A DNA stretch of 64,000 nt from Thalassobius sp034670005 (GTDB taxonomy: Bacteria; Pseudomonadota; Alphaproteobacteria; Rhodobacterales; Rhodobacteraceae): NCBI RefSeq assembly GCF_034670005.1, contig NZ_JAXMOH010000002.1:1-64000 (forward strand), written 5' to 3'. Positions 1 through 9,368 of this stretch are shown piece after piece. The number at the start of each line of letters is the position of its first letter. Within the stretch, counting starts at the first letter, position 1. A model generated the notes under the pieces. The model searched no databases. It was not told the origin of the DNA and worked only from the letters and a program-made list of their open reading frames with translations. Made by a program: the position numbers and the translations under genes.

Positions 1-1
1 G

Positions 2-133
2 TCCGGCAAGATCATGCGCCGGATCCTGCGCAAGATCGCCGAAAACGACTACGGCGCGCTTGGCGACACATCAACCCTCGCCGACCCTTCCGTCGTCGAC
101 GACCTCATCGAAAACAGGATGAATAAGGGGTAA
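2..133 (+). CDS. acs: Acetyl-CoA synthetase, C-terminal end (partial)
   Basis: Only the last 43 codons are in the window, ending in TAA. The fragment opens with SGKIMRRILRKIA, the C-terminal motif of AMP-forming acetyl-CoA synthetases, whose lysine is the catalytic residue controlled by acetylation in this family. The enzyme makes acetyl-CoA from acetate, ATP and CoA and releases AMP and PPi. The next gene, an adenylate kinase, starts 4 bases after the stop and could recycle that AMP. The 5' part lies outside the window. Confidence 0.85.
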   Translation, partial: SGKIMRRILRKIAENDYGALGDTSTLADPSVVDDLIENRMNKG

Positions 134-136
134 GTC

Positions 137-820
137 ATGGAATCTGTTGTAAAAACGATCCCTTCCGTCCTGATCTTGCTGGGACCTCCTGGGGCCGGTA
201 AGGGCACTCAGGCGCGGATGCTGGAGGAAGAATTCGGTTTGGTGCAGTTGTCGACTGGCGATCTTTTACGCGCCGCCGTGGCCGCTGGAACAGAAACCGG
301 CCAGAAGGCCAAGGCGGTGATGGACGCTGGCGATCTGGTCAGCGATGACATCGTCATCGCCATCCTGCGTGACCGTCTGGGCGAACCCGATTGCGCACGT
401 GGCGTTATCCTTGACGGGTTCCCGCGCACAACGGTGCAGGCCGAAGCGCTGGATGATCTGCTCGCGGAAACCGGGCAGAAAATCAATGCTGCGGTCAGCC
501 TTGAGGTCGATGATGCCGCGATGGTGGCCCGGATTTCGGGCCGCTACACCTGCGCCGGGTGTGGCGAAGGCTATCACGACAGGTTCAAACAGCCACAACG
601 CACGGGCATGTGCGACAAATGCGGCGGCGCAGATTTCAAGCGGCGGGCGGATGACAACGCCGAAACCGTTGCTCAGCGGTTGCAGGCCTATCACGCCCAG
701 ACGGCCCCTTTGATCACGTATTACGACAGTAAAGACGTGCTGCAGCGTATCGACGCGATGGGGGACATCGCAGCGATTGCGACAGATCTTACGGCCATGG
801 TCGAAAAATCCATGACGTGA
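137..820 (+). CDS. adk: Adenylate kinase, acs-linked paralogue
   Basis: Cytoplasmic phosphotransferase that converts ATP + AMP to two ADP. The P-loop GPPGAGKGTQ is at residues 16-25, the AMP-binding stretch STGDLLRAAV follows, and the LID carries two CxxC pairs (CAGC and CDKC) that should bind zinc structurally. At 227 residues it is a long-form Adk. The ATG has AAGGGG just upstream, inside the end of acs. Alphaproteobacterial housekeeping adk normally sits after secY in the ribosomal cluster, so its place between acs and an acetate-type symporter suggests a dedicated copy that removes AMP made by acetyl-CoA synthetase. That role is inference. Confidence 0.92.
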   Translation: MESVVKTIPSVLILLGPPGAGKGTQARMLEEEFGLVQLSTGDLLRAAVAAGTETGQKAKAVMDAGDLVSDDIVIAILRDRLGEPDCARGVILDGFPRTTVQAEALDDLLAETGQKINAAVSLEVDDAAMVARISGRYTCAGCGEGYHDRFKQPQRTGMCDKCGGADFKRRADDNAETVAQRLQAYHAQTAPLITYYDSKDVLQRIDAMGDIAAIATDLTAMVEKSMT

Positions 821-878
821 GTTCAGCCCCCGGCGGAACGGTCCGGCGGGGTTCAGGAGGAAGAGGAGGACCCGCATT

Positions 879-1151
879 ATGGCGGACCACAACACACCAC
901 AAGCGTCGGATGGGGCCTATTGGGCCGCTAATCTGCGTATCATTTTTATCAGCCTGGTGATTTGGGCATTGGTTTCATTCGGGTTCGGCATTTTGCTGCG
1001 ACCGGCCTTATCGGGTATTGCCGTCGGCGGAACCGATCTGGGCTTCTGGTTCGCTCAGCAGGGCAGCATCCTGGTGTTCCTGGTGCTGATCTTCAACTAC
1101 GCGTGGCGCATGAACAAGCTGGACCGTGAATACGGCGTGGATGAGGAATAA
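879..1151 (+). CDS. DUF4212 small subunit of sodium/solute symporter
   Basis: A 90-residue protein with two predicted membrane helices (about residues 20-43 and 55-77) and a short charged C-terminus (MNKLDREYGVDEE). It matches the DUF4212 family, nearly always encoded directly before a VC_2705-type sodium/solute symporter, as here with a 3-base gap. The start has a strong GGAGGA at a good distance. By analogy with two-part SSS transporters it probably assists assembly or function of the large subunit; this has not been shown from sequence. Confidence 0.88.
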   Translation: MADHNTPQASDGAYWAANLRIIFISLVIWALVSFGFGILLRPALSGIAVGGTDLGFWFAQQGSILVFLVLIFNYAWRMNKLDREYGVDEE

Positions 1152-1154
1152 GTC

Positions 1155-2942
1155 ATGGATCAGTTTACCATCAACCTGCTGTTCGTGGGTGCGTCTTTCG
1201 CGCTTTATATCGGCATCGCGATTTGGGCCCGCGCCGGGTCCACGTCTGAATTCTACGCCGCAGGCCGTGGCGTCCACCCGGTCACCAACGGGATGGCCAC
1301 GGCGGCCGACTGGATGTCGGCGGCCTCTTTTATCTCGATGGCGGGGCTCATCGCCTTTACCGGTTATGACAATTCGTCCTTCCTGATGGGGTGGACCGGC
1401 GGTTACGTGCTGCTGGCGCTGCTGCTGGCGCCTTATCTGCGCAAGTTCGGCAAATTCACCGTGTCGGAATTCATCGGCGACCGGTTCTATAGCCCGACCG
1501 CACGTTTGGTGGCGGTGGTCTGCCTTATCGTAGCCTCGACCACTTATGTGATTGGTCAGATGACCGGCGTCGGCGTTGCATTTGGCCGCTTTCTGGAAGT
1601 GGACAATACTACCGGGCTGCTGATCGGCGCTGTGATCGTGTTCGCCTATGCTGTGTTTGGCGGCATGAAAGGGGTGACCTATACTCAGGTTGCACAATAT
1701 TGTGTGCTGATCCTGGCCTATACGATCCCGGCGATTTTCATCTCGTTGCAGCTGACCGGCAATCCAATCCCCGCTCTGGGTCTGTTTGGCGATCACGCTG
1801 CCAGCGGCGAGCCTTTGCTGGCCAAGCTGGATGCCATCGTCAAGGAGCTGGGCTTCAACGAATATACCGCGCATCATGCCGATACATTGAACATGGTATT
1901 GTTTACCCTTTCGCTGATGATCGGAACGGCGGGGCTGCCGCATGTGATCATGCGCTTTTTCACCGTGCCGAAAGTGGCGGATGCCCGTTGGTCGGCCGGT
2001 TGGGCGCTGGTTTTTATTGCGCTGCTGTATCTGACCGCCCCGGCGGTGGGCGCGATGGCGCGTCTCAACATCACTGAAATGATGTGGCCCAATGGCGGTA
2101 TCGATGGTGGTGCGGTGACCGTTCAACAGATCGAAAACGACCAACGCTATGCCTGGATGGCAACCTGGGAAAAAACCGGTCTGTTGGGCTGGGAAGACAA
2201 GAACGGCGATGGTGCGATCCAGTACTATAACGATCAAAGCGCCGATCTACAGGCCATTGCTGCTGAAAAGGGTTGGACCGGGAACGAATTGACCAACTTC
2301 AACCGCGACATCCTTGTGTTGGCCAATCCCGAAATTGCCAACCTGCCGGGTTGGGTGATCGGTCTGGTCGCGGCTGGTGGTCTGGCCGCGGCGCTGTCGA
2401 CTGCTGCCGGTCTGTTGTTGGCAATCTCGTCGGCCGTGTCGCACGATCTCATCAAAGGTTCGCTCAATCCGAACATTTCGGAAAAGGGTGAACTTATGTC
2501 GGCTCGTGTCGCCATGGCAGTCGCGATCTGTGTGGCAACCTATCTGGGGCTGAACCCCCCGGGTTTCGCGGCTCAAACCGTGGCTTTGGCGTTTGGTTTG
2601 GCGGCGGCTTCGATCTTCCCGGCTCTGATGATGGGGATCTTTTCGACCAAGATCAACAATACTGGTGCTGTGGCGGGTATGCTGGCTGGTCTGACCGTGA
2701 CCTTGGTCTATATCTTCCTGCACAAGGGGTGGTTCTTCGTCCCCGACACCAACAGTTTCACAGATGCTGAGCCGCTGCTGGGAACTGTGAAGTCGACCTC
2801 GTTCGGGGCCATTGGCGCGATGATCAACTTTGCTGTGGCCTATCTGGTCGCAGGAATGACCAAGGAGACTCCGGAAGAGATCAAGGCCCTGGTTGAGAGC
2901 GTGCGCATCCCTCGTGGCGCAGGCACTGCCCAGGATCATTGA
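1155..2942 (+). CDS. Sodium/solute symporter, VC_2705 family (acetate-type)
   Basis: A 595-residue inner-membrane SSS-family carrier with about 13 hydrophobic segments. Typical signatures include the N-terminal AGRGVHPVTNGMATAADWMS region and the AGGLAAALSTAAGLLLAISS helix. A polar insert of roughly 80 residues (about 305-385, rich in W, D and N) is characteristic of this subfamily. It is translated with the DUF4212 gene, and lies after acs and adk, so acetate or another short organic acid is the likely substrate; this comes from context. Two strong hairpins follow the stop codon. Confidence 0.9.
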   Translation: MDQFTINLLFVGASFALYIGIAIWARAGSTSEFYAAGRGVHPVTNGMATAADWMSAASFISMAGLIAFTGYDNSSFLMGWTGGYVLLALLLAPYLRKFGKFTVSEFIGDRFYSPTARLVAVVCLIVASTTYVIGQMTGVGVAFGRFLEVDNTTGLLIGAVIVFAYAVFGGMKGVTYTQVAQYCVLILAYTIPAIFISLQLTGNPIPALGLFGDHAASGEPLLAKLDAIVKELGFNEYTAHHADTLNMVLFTLSLMIGTAGLPHVIMRFFTVPKVADARWSAGWALVFIALLYLTAPAVGAMARLNITEMMWPNGGIDGGAVTVQQIENDQRYAWMATWEKTGLLGWEDKNGDGAIQYYNDQSADLQAIAAEKGWTGNELTNFNRDILVLANPEIANLPGWVIGLVAAGGLAAALSTAAGLLLAISSAVSHDLIKGSLNPNISEKGELMSARVAMAVAICVATYLGLNPPGFAAQTVALAFGLAAASIFPALMMGIFSTKINNTGAVAGMLAGLTVTLVYIFLHKGWFFVPDTNSFTDAEPLLGTVKSTSFGAIGAMINFAVAYLVAGMTKETPEEIKALVESVRIPRGAGTAQDH

Positions 2943-2947
2943 TCCAT

Positions 2948-3018
2948 GGATCGGACCTGCCTCCCCGGGTCCGATCCTAAAATCAGCATCCCGCCCGGTT
3001 TTTTTGCCGGGCGGGATG
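2948..3018 (+). terminator. Double hairpin after symporter gene
   Basis: Two perfect stems in a row: 10 bp (2948-2957 with 2968-2977) and 12 bp (2987-2998 with 3007-3018, loop of T and one G). The second is followed by TTTCGAATTT, a weak U-tract. It probably ends or attenuates transcription between the symporter and the DUF294 gene. Confidence 0.7.
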
Positions 3019-3153
3019 TTTCGAATTTGCCTCAATTTTTGAATGACGATGTCCGGGCCTGTCGCGGCTGACCCCGGAGAAACCGCCCGGGCGGGTTGTA
3101 GCCCGGTAGAATTGACGTAAACCTGTCCCTGCCTTCTTTTTTCGGAGCGCCCC

Positions 3154-4977
3154 ATGCCTGCAAGCTTGCCTGATCTGCATCGCTTTCTGACCTCGGTCCA
3201 TCCCTATGATGCGATCCCGGCAGAGGAGTTGGCGCGGCTCGTTGAGGCATTCGAATTGCACAAGTTTAGCGCCGGTCAGCAAGTCTATGGTTTTGGTGAC
3301 GCATTGGAAGGTCTTTATCTGATCCATTCCGGCCAAATCGAAATTCGTGATGAAAACGACGTCCCGGTTTCCCTTTTGGGGGTGCGTAACAGCTTTGGCG
3401 AACGCGGGCTGATCCGCGATGGGCATGCCGCTACCACGGCGCGCGCATTGGAAGAAACCGTTTTGCTGTTGTTGCCAAAAATGGCGTTCGAAACGCTGAT
3501 CGAAACCAATGATGCGGCGCGGCGGTTTTTCGACAGGTCCCGCGCGCCCCGACCCAAATCAAATGATCTGGCGACCAGCCGGGTCGAAGAACTTATGACA
3601 CGAAACCCGATTTCCTGCGCTCCGGATACAACCGTGCAGCAGGCGGCGCGGATGATGCGCGATAAACGGATCGCGGCGCTTTGCGTGACCGAAGGCGACC
3701 AGCTGGTCGGGATATTGAGCGTGCGCGATCTGGCGGGGCGTGTTTTGGCGGATGCAATGGCGCTGGATACGCCTGCCAACCAGGTCATGACCGTGGGGCC
3801 TTTGACATTGCCCCCGTCCGCGATCGGATCGGACGTGCTGCATGCGATGATGGAACGCAAGATCAGTCATATACCGATTTGTGAATCCGGGCGATTGATC
3901 GGCATGGTCAGTCAGACCGATCTGACCCGGTTTCAGGCTGTGTCTTCGGGCGAACTGGTTTCGCAGATCGTCCATGCCGATACGGCAGAGGATATGGCCA
4001 TTGTCACTGCCCGCATTCCTCAGTTGCTGGTGCAACTGGTCGGCGCGGGCAACCGGCATGAGGTGGTCACCCGACTGATCACCGATGTCGCCGATACCGC
4101 GACTCGCCGCTTGCTGATGCTCGCAGAAGAAAAGCTGGGTCCGCCGCCGGTGCCTTATCTGTGGCTGGCCTGCGGCAGTCAGGGACGGCAGGAACAGACC
4201 GGGGTCAGTGATCAGGACAATTGCCTGTTTTTGGACGATACGGTGACGGACGACCAGATGCCCTATTTCACGGCGTTGGCGCAGTTCGTTTGCGATGGGC
4301 TCAATACCTGCGGTTATGTCTATTGCCCGGGCGACATGATGGCGACCAATCCGAAATGGTGTCAGCCGTTACGGGTCTGGCGCGACTATTTTCATCGCTG
4401 GATCACGCAACCTGATCCAATGGCGCAGATGCTGGCCAGCGTAATGTTTGACCTGCGCCCGATTGGCGGCACGCTGTCGTTGTTTAACGATCTGCAACGG
4501 GAAACGCTGATCAAGGCCAGTGCAAATTCGATTTTCGTGGCGCATATGGTTGGCAATTCTTTGAAACATACGCCGCCATTGGGTCTTTTGCGCGGGTTTG
4601 CTACGATCCGCTCCGGAGATCACAAAAATAGCCTTGATCTGAAACACAACGGAGTGGTGCCGGTTGTCGATCTGGGCCGCATTTATGCGCTGATGGGCCA
4701 GATCGAACCGGTCAACACACGGGCACGTTTGGAACTGGCGGGCGGGGCAGGGGGGCTCAGCCTCTCAGGTGCGCGCGACCTGCTGGATGCCTATGATTTG
4801 ATTGCCGAAACCCGACTGGCACATCAGGCCCGACAGGTGCGGCGCGGCGACGTGCCCGACAACTATATGGAACCGGCGGAATTGTCGGATCTGGAACGCA
4901 GCCACCTGCGCAATGCATTCGTGGTGATTAAATCGCTGCAATCGGCCTTGGGGCACAGTCGCAGCGTCGGCGGTTAA
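3154..4977 (+). CDS. cNMP-binding / CBS / DUF294 putative nucleotidyltransferase
   Basis: A 607-residue cytoplasmic protein with four modules: a cyclic-nucleotide-binding fold (about 5-125), a CBS pair (about 145-265, starting VEELMTRNPISCAPDTTVQQA), a DUF294 nucleotidyltransferase-like domain with CGSQGRQEQTGVSDQDN (about 345-365, resembling the GlnD catalytic GS..R.E....D.D motif), and a DUF294 C-terminal helical domain. Genes of this build commonly accompany acetate symporters of this type, so adenine-nucleotide-responsive control of acetate uptake or activation is a reasonable guess. The target is unknown. It is separated from the symporter gene by the hairpin pair. Confidence 0.88.
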   Translation: MPASLPDLHRFLTSVHPYDAIPAEELARLVEAFELHKFSAGQQVYGFGDALEGLYLIHSGQIEIRDENDVPVSLLGVRNSFGERGLIRDGHAATTARALEETVLLLLPKMAFETLIETNDAARRFFDRSRAPRPKSNDLATSRVEELMTRNPISCAPDTTVQQAARMMRDKRIAALCVTEGDQLVGILSVRDLAGRVLADAMALDTPANQVMTVGPLTLPPSAIGSDVLHAMMERKISHIPICESGRLIGMVSQTDLTRFQAVSSGELVSQIVHADTAEDMAIVTARIPQLLVQLVGAGNRHEVVTRLITDVADTATRRLLMLAEEKLGPPPVPYLWLACGSQGRQEQTGVSDQDNCLFLDDTVTDDQMPYFTALAQFVCDGLNTCGYVYCPGDMMATNPKWCQPLRVWRDYFHRWITQPDPMAQMLASVMFDLRPIGGTLSLFNDLQRETLIKASANSIFVAHMVGNSLKHTPPLGLLRGFATIRSGDHKNSLDLKHNGVVPVVDLGRIYALMGQIEPVNTRARLELAGGAGGLSLSGARDLLDAYDLIAETRLAHQARQVRRGDVPDNYMEPAELSDLERSHLRNAFVVIKSLQSALGHSRSVGG

Positions 4978-4998
4978 CGCCGAGGGGGAGAAAAAGAG

Positions 4999-5523
4999 AT
5001 GTTTCTGGAGCTAATAGCAACCTTTGTGGCCGGGATCGCTGCGGCGGGCGTGATGCTACTATTGAATATGGGGATGGGCGGGCGATTGCCGCGCTGGTTG
5101 ATCCCGGTGGCCGCCGGGGCGGCGATGATTGTTGCCACGATATCCAACGAATATAGCTGGTATGGGCGGACAACGTCGAACCTGCCACCGGAAATCGTTG
5201 TCGCGCAGAGGGTGGAAAGTAAGGCCATCTATCGCCCATGGACCTACCTGCATCCGTTTGTGACCCGTTTCATGGCGGCCGATACCGCGTCCATTCGTAC
5301 CAACGCAGCTGTGCCAGATCAGAAAATGGCCGATCTGCTGTTTTTTGGCCGCTGGGCACCGGTTCAGGCCCGGCCGGTTCTGGTGGATTGCGCCAATCGC
5401 CGTCAGGCGCCGCTGACACCCGGTGCGACCTTCGATGAGACCGGCCAGGTGACCGATGCAAACTGGTCCGCTCTCGCTACCGAGCATGGACTTTTCGAAG
5501 TGCTATGCGCCGAGGTCGACTGA
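4999..5523 (+). CDS. Conserved hypothetical membrane protein
   Basis: A 174-residue protein I cannot assign to a named family. It has two hydrophobic helices near the N-terminus (about 3-25 and 33-50) followed by a soluble region of about 120 residues with two cysteines (VDCANRR and FEVLCAE), probably periplasmic. It has GAGGGGGAG before the ATG. Its stop TGA overlaps the ATG of the exonuclease gene, so the two are translationally coupled. It probably works with that protein or with the acetate cluster. Confidence 0.75.
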   Translation: MFLELIATFVAGIAAAGVMLLLNMGMGGRLPRWLIPVAAGAAMIVATISNEYSWYGRTTSNLPPEIVVAQRVESKAIYRPWTYLHPFVTRFMAADTASIRTNAAVPDQKMADLLFFGRWAPVQARPVLVDCANRRQAPLTPGATFDETGQVTDANWSALATEHGLFEVLCAEVD

Positions 5524-6935
5524 TGTTCCTGCAACTGAGCCTGCGCCTGCGTGTTTTCCTTTTCTTTGTTCTGGTCGCCTTTGGTGGCATCGCGGCGATT
5601 TGTGCAGGACTTTATGTCGGATATCTCAGGGCGCTGTCGGGTGATTTGCTGTCGGCTTTCGTACAGGCTGGCATAATCGCCGCGTTTGGCATTCTGGGGT
5701 TGGCGGTAGGGATCTGGCTGTTGTTCGATGAAAATGTCGCCAAACCGATTGAGCGCCTCTCGGCCCGGCTGCGGGTCGGGGCCCACGCCGGAGTGTTTGG
5801 CGGCGTGGATATCGGTGATGCGCGCTATCTCGGAGATCTGGCCCCGGCGGCCGATGCGCTATCGCGGCAATTGGCCGAGAGTACTCTCGATAGCGCGGGC
5901 GAAATCGCCAGGAAAACAGCACGGTTGCAGCAGGAAATGGAGCGTTTGACCGCGCTATTATCCGATATCCCGGTGGCGATGGTCCTGATCAATGCCCGTC
6001 ACCAAATCGTGCTATATGATGCGCAATCGGCAGCGGTTCTGGGGCAAATCCACACGCCCCGACTGAATGCGTCGATTTTCGACTATTTTGAACGCACTGC
6101 CATTGAAACGGCATGGGCCAAGCTGATCAAAACCGGACAAGAGGTGGCGTTTAACGCGGACGGTGCAGAGGGCGAACAGGATTTCGAACTGAGAATGACG
6201 CCGCTGGACAACGGATCGGGTTACATGCTGATCATCGACGAAGCCCATGCGACGATAGAACCGGAAGCCGCGCGGCCTTTGATCTATGATTTCGATCTGC
6301 TGGAACAGGCTGATGGTACCTGTGCCGATGACACCCGGCTGTCAGACCTGACTTTCGTGGTGTTTGACAGTGAAACCACCGGCCTGCTGCCACACAAGGA
6401 CGAAATCGTGCAGCTTGGCGCGCTGCGCGTCGTGCGCGGCAAAATCGTTCAGGGTGAAGCTCTGGATATGCTGGTGAACCCGTCGATGCCGATCCCGCCC
6501 GGGTCGACAAAGGTGCATGGGATCACGGATGCGATGGTGGCGGATGCGGCCCCGGTCGATAGCGCGGTACGGGCGTTTCACAAATTTTCCCGTGATGCAG
6601 TGATCGTCGCCCATAACGCGCCTTTCGATATGGCCTTCATGCACCGGCACGGCAATCGGCTGGGCTTGGGTTGGGATCATCCGGTGCTGGATACGGTGTT
6701 GGTTTCAGCGGTGCTGTTTGGGGCTAGCGAAAACCATACACTGGATGCGCTATGTGATCGGTTGGGGGTAGAGATCCCTGAGGCGGAGCGTCATAGCGCG
6801 TTGGGCGATGCGTGCGCCACGGCACGGGTGTTGTGCCGAATGCTGCCAATGCTGGAAGCGCGCGGTCTCGTCACCTTTGGTGATTTACTGAATGAGATGC
6901 GCAAACATGGTCGTTTGTTGAAGGACCTGAACTGA
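5523..6935 (+). CDS. Membrane-anchored 3'-5' exonuclease (DnaQ-like)
   Basis: I chose the ATG at 5523, which overlaps the previous stop (TGATG); an ATG 18 bases earlier is less likely. The product is about 470 residues. Two membrane helices (about 8-32 and 42-66) are followed by a linker, a PAS-like region (about 130-230) and a C-terminal DEDD exonuclease domain: FDSETTGLLPHKDEIVQLGAL (ExoI, split over the motif), VAHNAPFDMAF (ExoII) and HSALGDACATARVL (ExoIII, DEDDh type). It resembles the polymerase III epsilon family but the membrane anchor and sensor region argue against a replication role. Genes of this type recur next to DUF294/symporter clusters; the substrate is unknown. Confidence 0.85.
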   Translation: MFLQLSLRLRVFLFFVLVAFGGIAAICAGLYVGYLRALSGDLLSAFVQAGIIAAFGILGLAVGIWLLFDENVAKPIERLSARLRVGAHAGVFGGVDIGDARYLGDLAPAADALSRQLAESTLDSAGEIARKTARLQQEMERLTALLSDIPVAMVLINARHQIVLYDAQSAAVLGQIHTPRLNASIFDYFERTAIETAWAKLIKTGQEVAFNADGAEGEQDFELRMTPLDNGSGYMLIIDEAHATIEPEAARPLIYDFDLLEQADGTCADDTRLSDLTFVVFDSETTGLLPHKDEIVQLGALRVVRGKIVQGEALDMLVNPSMPIPPGSTKVHGITDAMVADAAPVDSAVRAFHKFSRDAVIVAHNAPFDMAFMHRHGNRLGLGWDHPVLDTVLVSAVLFGASENHTLDALCDRLGVEIPEAERHSALGDACATARVLCRMLPMLEARGLVTFGDLLNEMRKHGRLLKDLN

Positions 6936-7251
6936 ACAGGAGTTGAGCCGAAACGTGGATTTTCCCTGCTTTCGCTGCGAAGGCGATCAAAATCCGCCAC
7001 AATTGGGCGTGAGAGTACTTGTCTAGTCAAAGATGAGGCAGGCAATGCAGCCCATGGTCAATGATATCATTCGCGCCCGGCACGGGCGTCTGTTCGAATT
7101 GATCCGCCAGGAAAACCTGTCGGACCAACGCCGCAGACATTGTGAAGAACCGCTGAAAGCGCCGCTGGCCGCAGCGTTGCGCCATTCCGCATGCACAAGC
7201 CTGAGCCCGTTTTCTCAGCGGACCGGCCGGGCCTGAAGTAACTTTTACAGG
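6936..7251. other. Intergenic region, 316 bases
   Basis: Space between the exonuclease gene and the convergent rlmE gene. It holds one open frame of 67 codons (7033-7236, +) with no recognisable motif and a weak ribosome-binding site. I see no clear hairpin terminator or repeat here. Confidence 0.5.
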
Positions 7252-7989
7252 CTAGTCTTCTTCCGATCCGGTGTCGCCTCGAAAACCGGTGGCCACAACG
7301 AATTTTTCCGAACTGTCGGATCGCGATGCAGGCGGTTTCACATTCACCACCTTGGTGAACTTTTGCTTCAGTAGCTTTTGCAGCTCACCCTCGGCACCGC
7401 CGGCCAGAACCTTGGCGACGAAAGTGCCTCCGTCTTCCAGAACGTCGAAGGCGAAATAGGCGGCTGCTTCGCAGAGCGCGATAATGCGCAAATGGTCGGT
7501 CTGTTTGTGCCCCGAGGCCGAGGCAGCCATATCCGACATCACCACATCGGCCATACCGCCCAGCCAATCCTTGACCTGCTGGTCGGCATCGTCCTCCATG
7601 AAATCCAACTGATGGGTTTCAGCCCCGGCAATGGGTTCGACTTCCTGCAGGTCGATGCCCAGAACAGTCCCGACTTTTTTGCCCTGTTTTTCGCCCAGCG
7701 CATTGACCCGGCCTACCGCGACCTGACACCAGCCGCCGGGGGCGCAGCCCAGATCGACCACCCGCGCACCGGGTACGAGGAAACGGAACTTATCGTCCAG
7801 TTCAAGAATTTTGAATGCCGCGCGACCACGGTAGCCTTCGGCCTTGGCACGTTTGACATAAGGGTCGTTCAACTGACGCTGTAGCCAGAGGGTCGAGCTC
7901 ATCTTGCGCCCGCGTGCAGTCTTGACCTTGACGGTCAGGTCGCGCTGCCCGCGCCCGGAGGTGTTTTTGGTGCTTGGTTTCTTTGCCAT
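7252..7989 (-). CDS. rlmE: 23S rRNA (uridine-2552 2'-O) methyltransferase RlmE
   Basis: SAM-dependent methyltransferase (FtsJ/RrmJ family) that modifies U2552 in the peptidyl-transferase loop late in 50S assembly. The SAM-binding motif VVDLGCAPGGW, the catalytic-region VMSDMAASASGHKQTDH and the GYRGRAAFKILELDDKF N-terminal motif are all present. I start it at the internal ATG (MAKKPSTKNTSGRG), giving 245 residues; an upstream ATG would add ten residues unlike the family. The N-terminus is basic, as in many alphaproteobacterial RlmE. It lies downstream of the Ppx/GppA gene on the same strand. Confidence 0.93.
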   Translation of the reverse strand: MAKKPSTKNTSGRGQRDLTVKVKTARGRKMSSTLWLQRQLNDPYVKRAKAEGYRGRAAFKILELDDKFRFLVPGARVVDLGCAPGGWCQVAVGRVNALGEKQGKKVGTVLGIDLQEVEPIAGAETHQLDFMEDDADQQVKDWLGGMADVVMSDMAASASGHKQTDHLRIIALCEAAAYFAFDVLEDGGTFVAKVLAGGAEGELQKLLKQKFTKVVNVKPPASRSDSSEKFVVATGFRGDTGSEED

Positions 7990-8063
7990 TGTCTCAACTA
8001 TTCGTTCTAAGGGGGCCAAATGTTAAATTTCTGGCCCGGAATCAAGGTGGTTCAGGGGACGCG

Positions 8064-9176
8064 TCAGAACGGTCCGTCTTCCAAAACCCCGTCCGCGCTC
8101 ATCTGCGCATAAAGCAACCCTTCGCGCAGACCGCGGTCGGCTACTGACAATCGGTCGGTTGGCCAGCAGCGCAGCAACGCTTGCAGGATCGCTGCACCCG
8201 ACATGATCAGTGCCTGTCGGTCCTGGCCAATACGCGGATCGCGGCGGCGGCCTTGCGGGCCCAACATCAGGTAGTTGCGGATCACCTTGTCGATCTGATC
8301 CGAGGTCATGCGCAGCCCATCCACCTTGGTCCGGTCATAGCGTTTCAACCCCAGATGCGAAGCCGCCACTGTGGTCACGGTGCCGCTGGTGCCGACGATC
8401 TGAAACCCTTCGCGTATCTGTTCATTAGCATAAGGCGCAAATTCGGACAGGTTTTCTTCGAAGAACCAGCTCATCAGGGCGAAGCGGGCAGAGTCGTCTT
8501 CGACATCGCGGAACTGATCGCGCAGCGTTGCCACGCCCAGCGGAACACTGATCCAGTCGACCACCTTGGCTGCTGGAAAGGGGCTGTCGCTGGGATGGAA
8601 ACCGGCATGCAGCCGCATGATCGCCCGGGGACGATCCCGATTTGGCACCGATCTCAGGTCGATCCAGACCAGTTCAGTCGATCCGCCGCCGATATCAACC
8701 ACGAGCAATTGTTCGGTCTTTGTGGACACCAGTGGCGCACAAGATATCACCGCCAACCGGGCTTCTTCTTCGGGTTGGATAATTTCCAGCTGCAGGCCGG
8801 TGTCACGGCGGACCTGGCGAATGAATTCACGGGAATTCTTGGCGCGGCGGCAGGCTTCGGTGGCCACAAGCCGCATCCGCTTGACCTTGTGCCGCTTCAG
8901 CTTCTGCTGGCAAATGCGCAGTGCCTGTGTGGTGCGCGCCATCGACGCCCGGCTTAGACGGCCGGTCGTTTCCAAGCCCGATCCCAGTTGGACGGACTTG
9001 GAAAAACTATCCACCACATGAAACTGGCTGCCCTTTGGTTGGGCAATCAGCATGCGACAACTATTGGTCCCCAGATCCAGCGCGGCATAAAGCTCAGCTG
9101 TATCCGGCGGTTTCGGCGCGGGGCTCTCAACCGGTTTTGGGAATGCGCCCGCACCTTTGGGACGCTTGGGCGCCAT
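8064..9176 (-). CDS. Ppx/GppA family exopolyphosphatase / pppGpp phosphohydrolase
   Basis: A 370-residue ASKHA-fold phosphatase. Signatures are LYAALDLGTNSCRMLIA near the N-terminus and VVDIGGGSTELVW in the middle, both phosphate-binding loops. It lacks the C-terminal HD-type extension of full-length E. coli Ppx/GppA (about 500 residues). I start at MAPKRPKGAGAF, behind GGAGGG; a longer frame begins 28 codons earlier without support. The family splits terminal phosphate from polyphosphate or pppGpp; which applies here cannot be told. It is probably cotranscribed with rlmE. Confidence 0.87.
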   Translation of the reverse strand: MAPKRPKGAGAFPKPVESPAPKPPDTAELYAALDLGTNSCRMLIAQPKGSQFHVVDSFSKSVQLGSGLETTGRLSRASMARTTQALRICQQKLKRHKVKRMRLVATEACRRAKNSREFIRQVRRDTGLQLEIIQPEEEARLAVISCAPLVSTKTEQLLVVDIGGGSTELVWIDLRSVPNRDRPRAIMRLHAGFHPSDSPFPAAKVVDWISVPLGVATLRDQFRDVEDDSARFALMSWFFEENLSEFAPYANEQIREGFQIVGTSGTVTTVAASHLGLKRYDRTKVDGLRMTSDQIDKVIRNYLMLGPQGRRRDPRIGQDRQALIMSGAAILQALLRCWPTDRLSVADRGLREGLLYAQMSADGVLEDGPF

Positions 9177-9368
9177 AACAACACGCCCTCCATTTCGAGT
9201 TGCCTCCAAGGTAGTGATAACTTTGTCCTTGCGCAAGCGGCACGTCGGCAAATCTGTCACGATGCTGCATTTGGTCGCTCGACGTCGCGGGAATGTCGAA
9301 AACCGTCCTCGTACCGCAAATTGACCGGTTTAAGCATGAAGGAGAAGAACAGGAGAATCACACCGACC

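Noticed and set aside
1008..2237. Long open frame of about 400 codons on the minus strand
   Set aside because: It lies antisense to the symporter gene, is rich in H, Q, R and G as expected for an antisense frame in GC-rich DNA, and matches no family.
7033..7236. 67-codon frame between the exonuclease and rlmE genes
   Set aside because: No motif, weak ribosome-binding site and no supporting context; kept only as a note in the intergenic entry.
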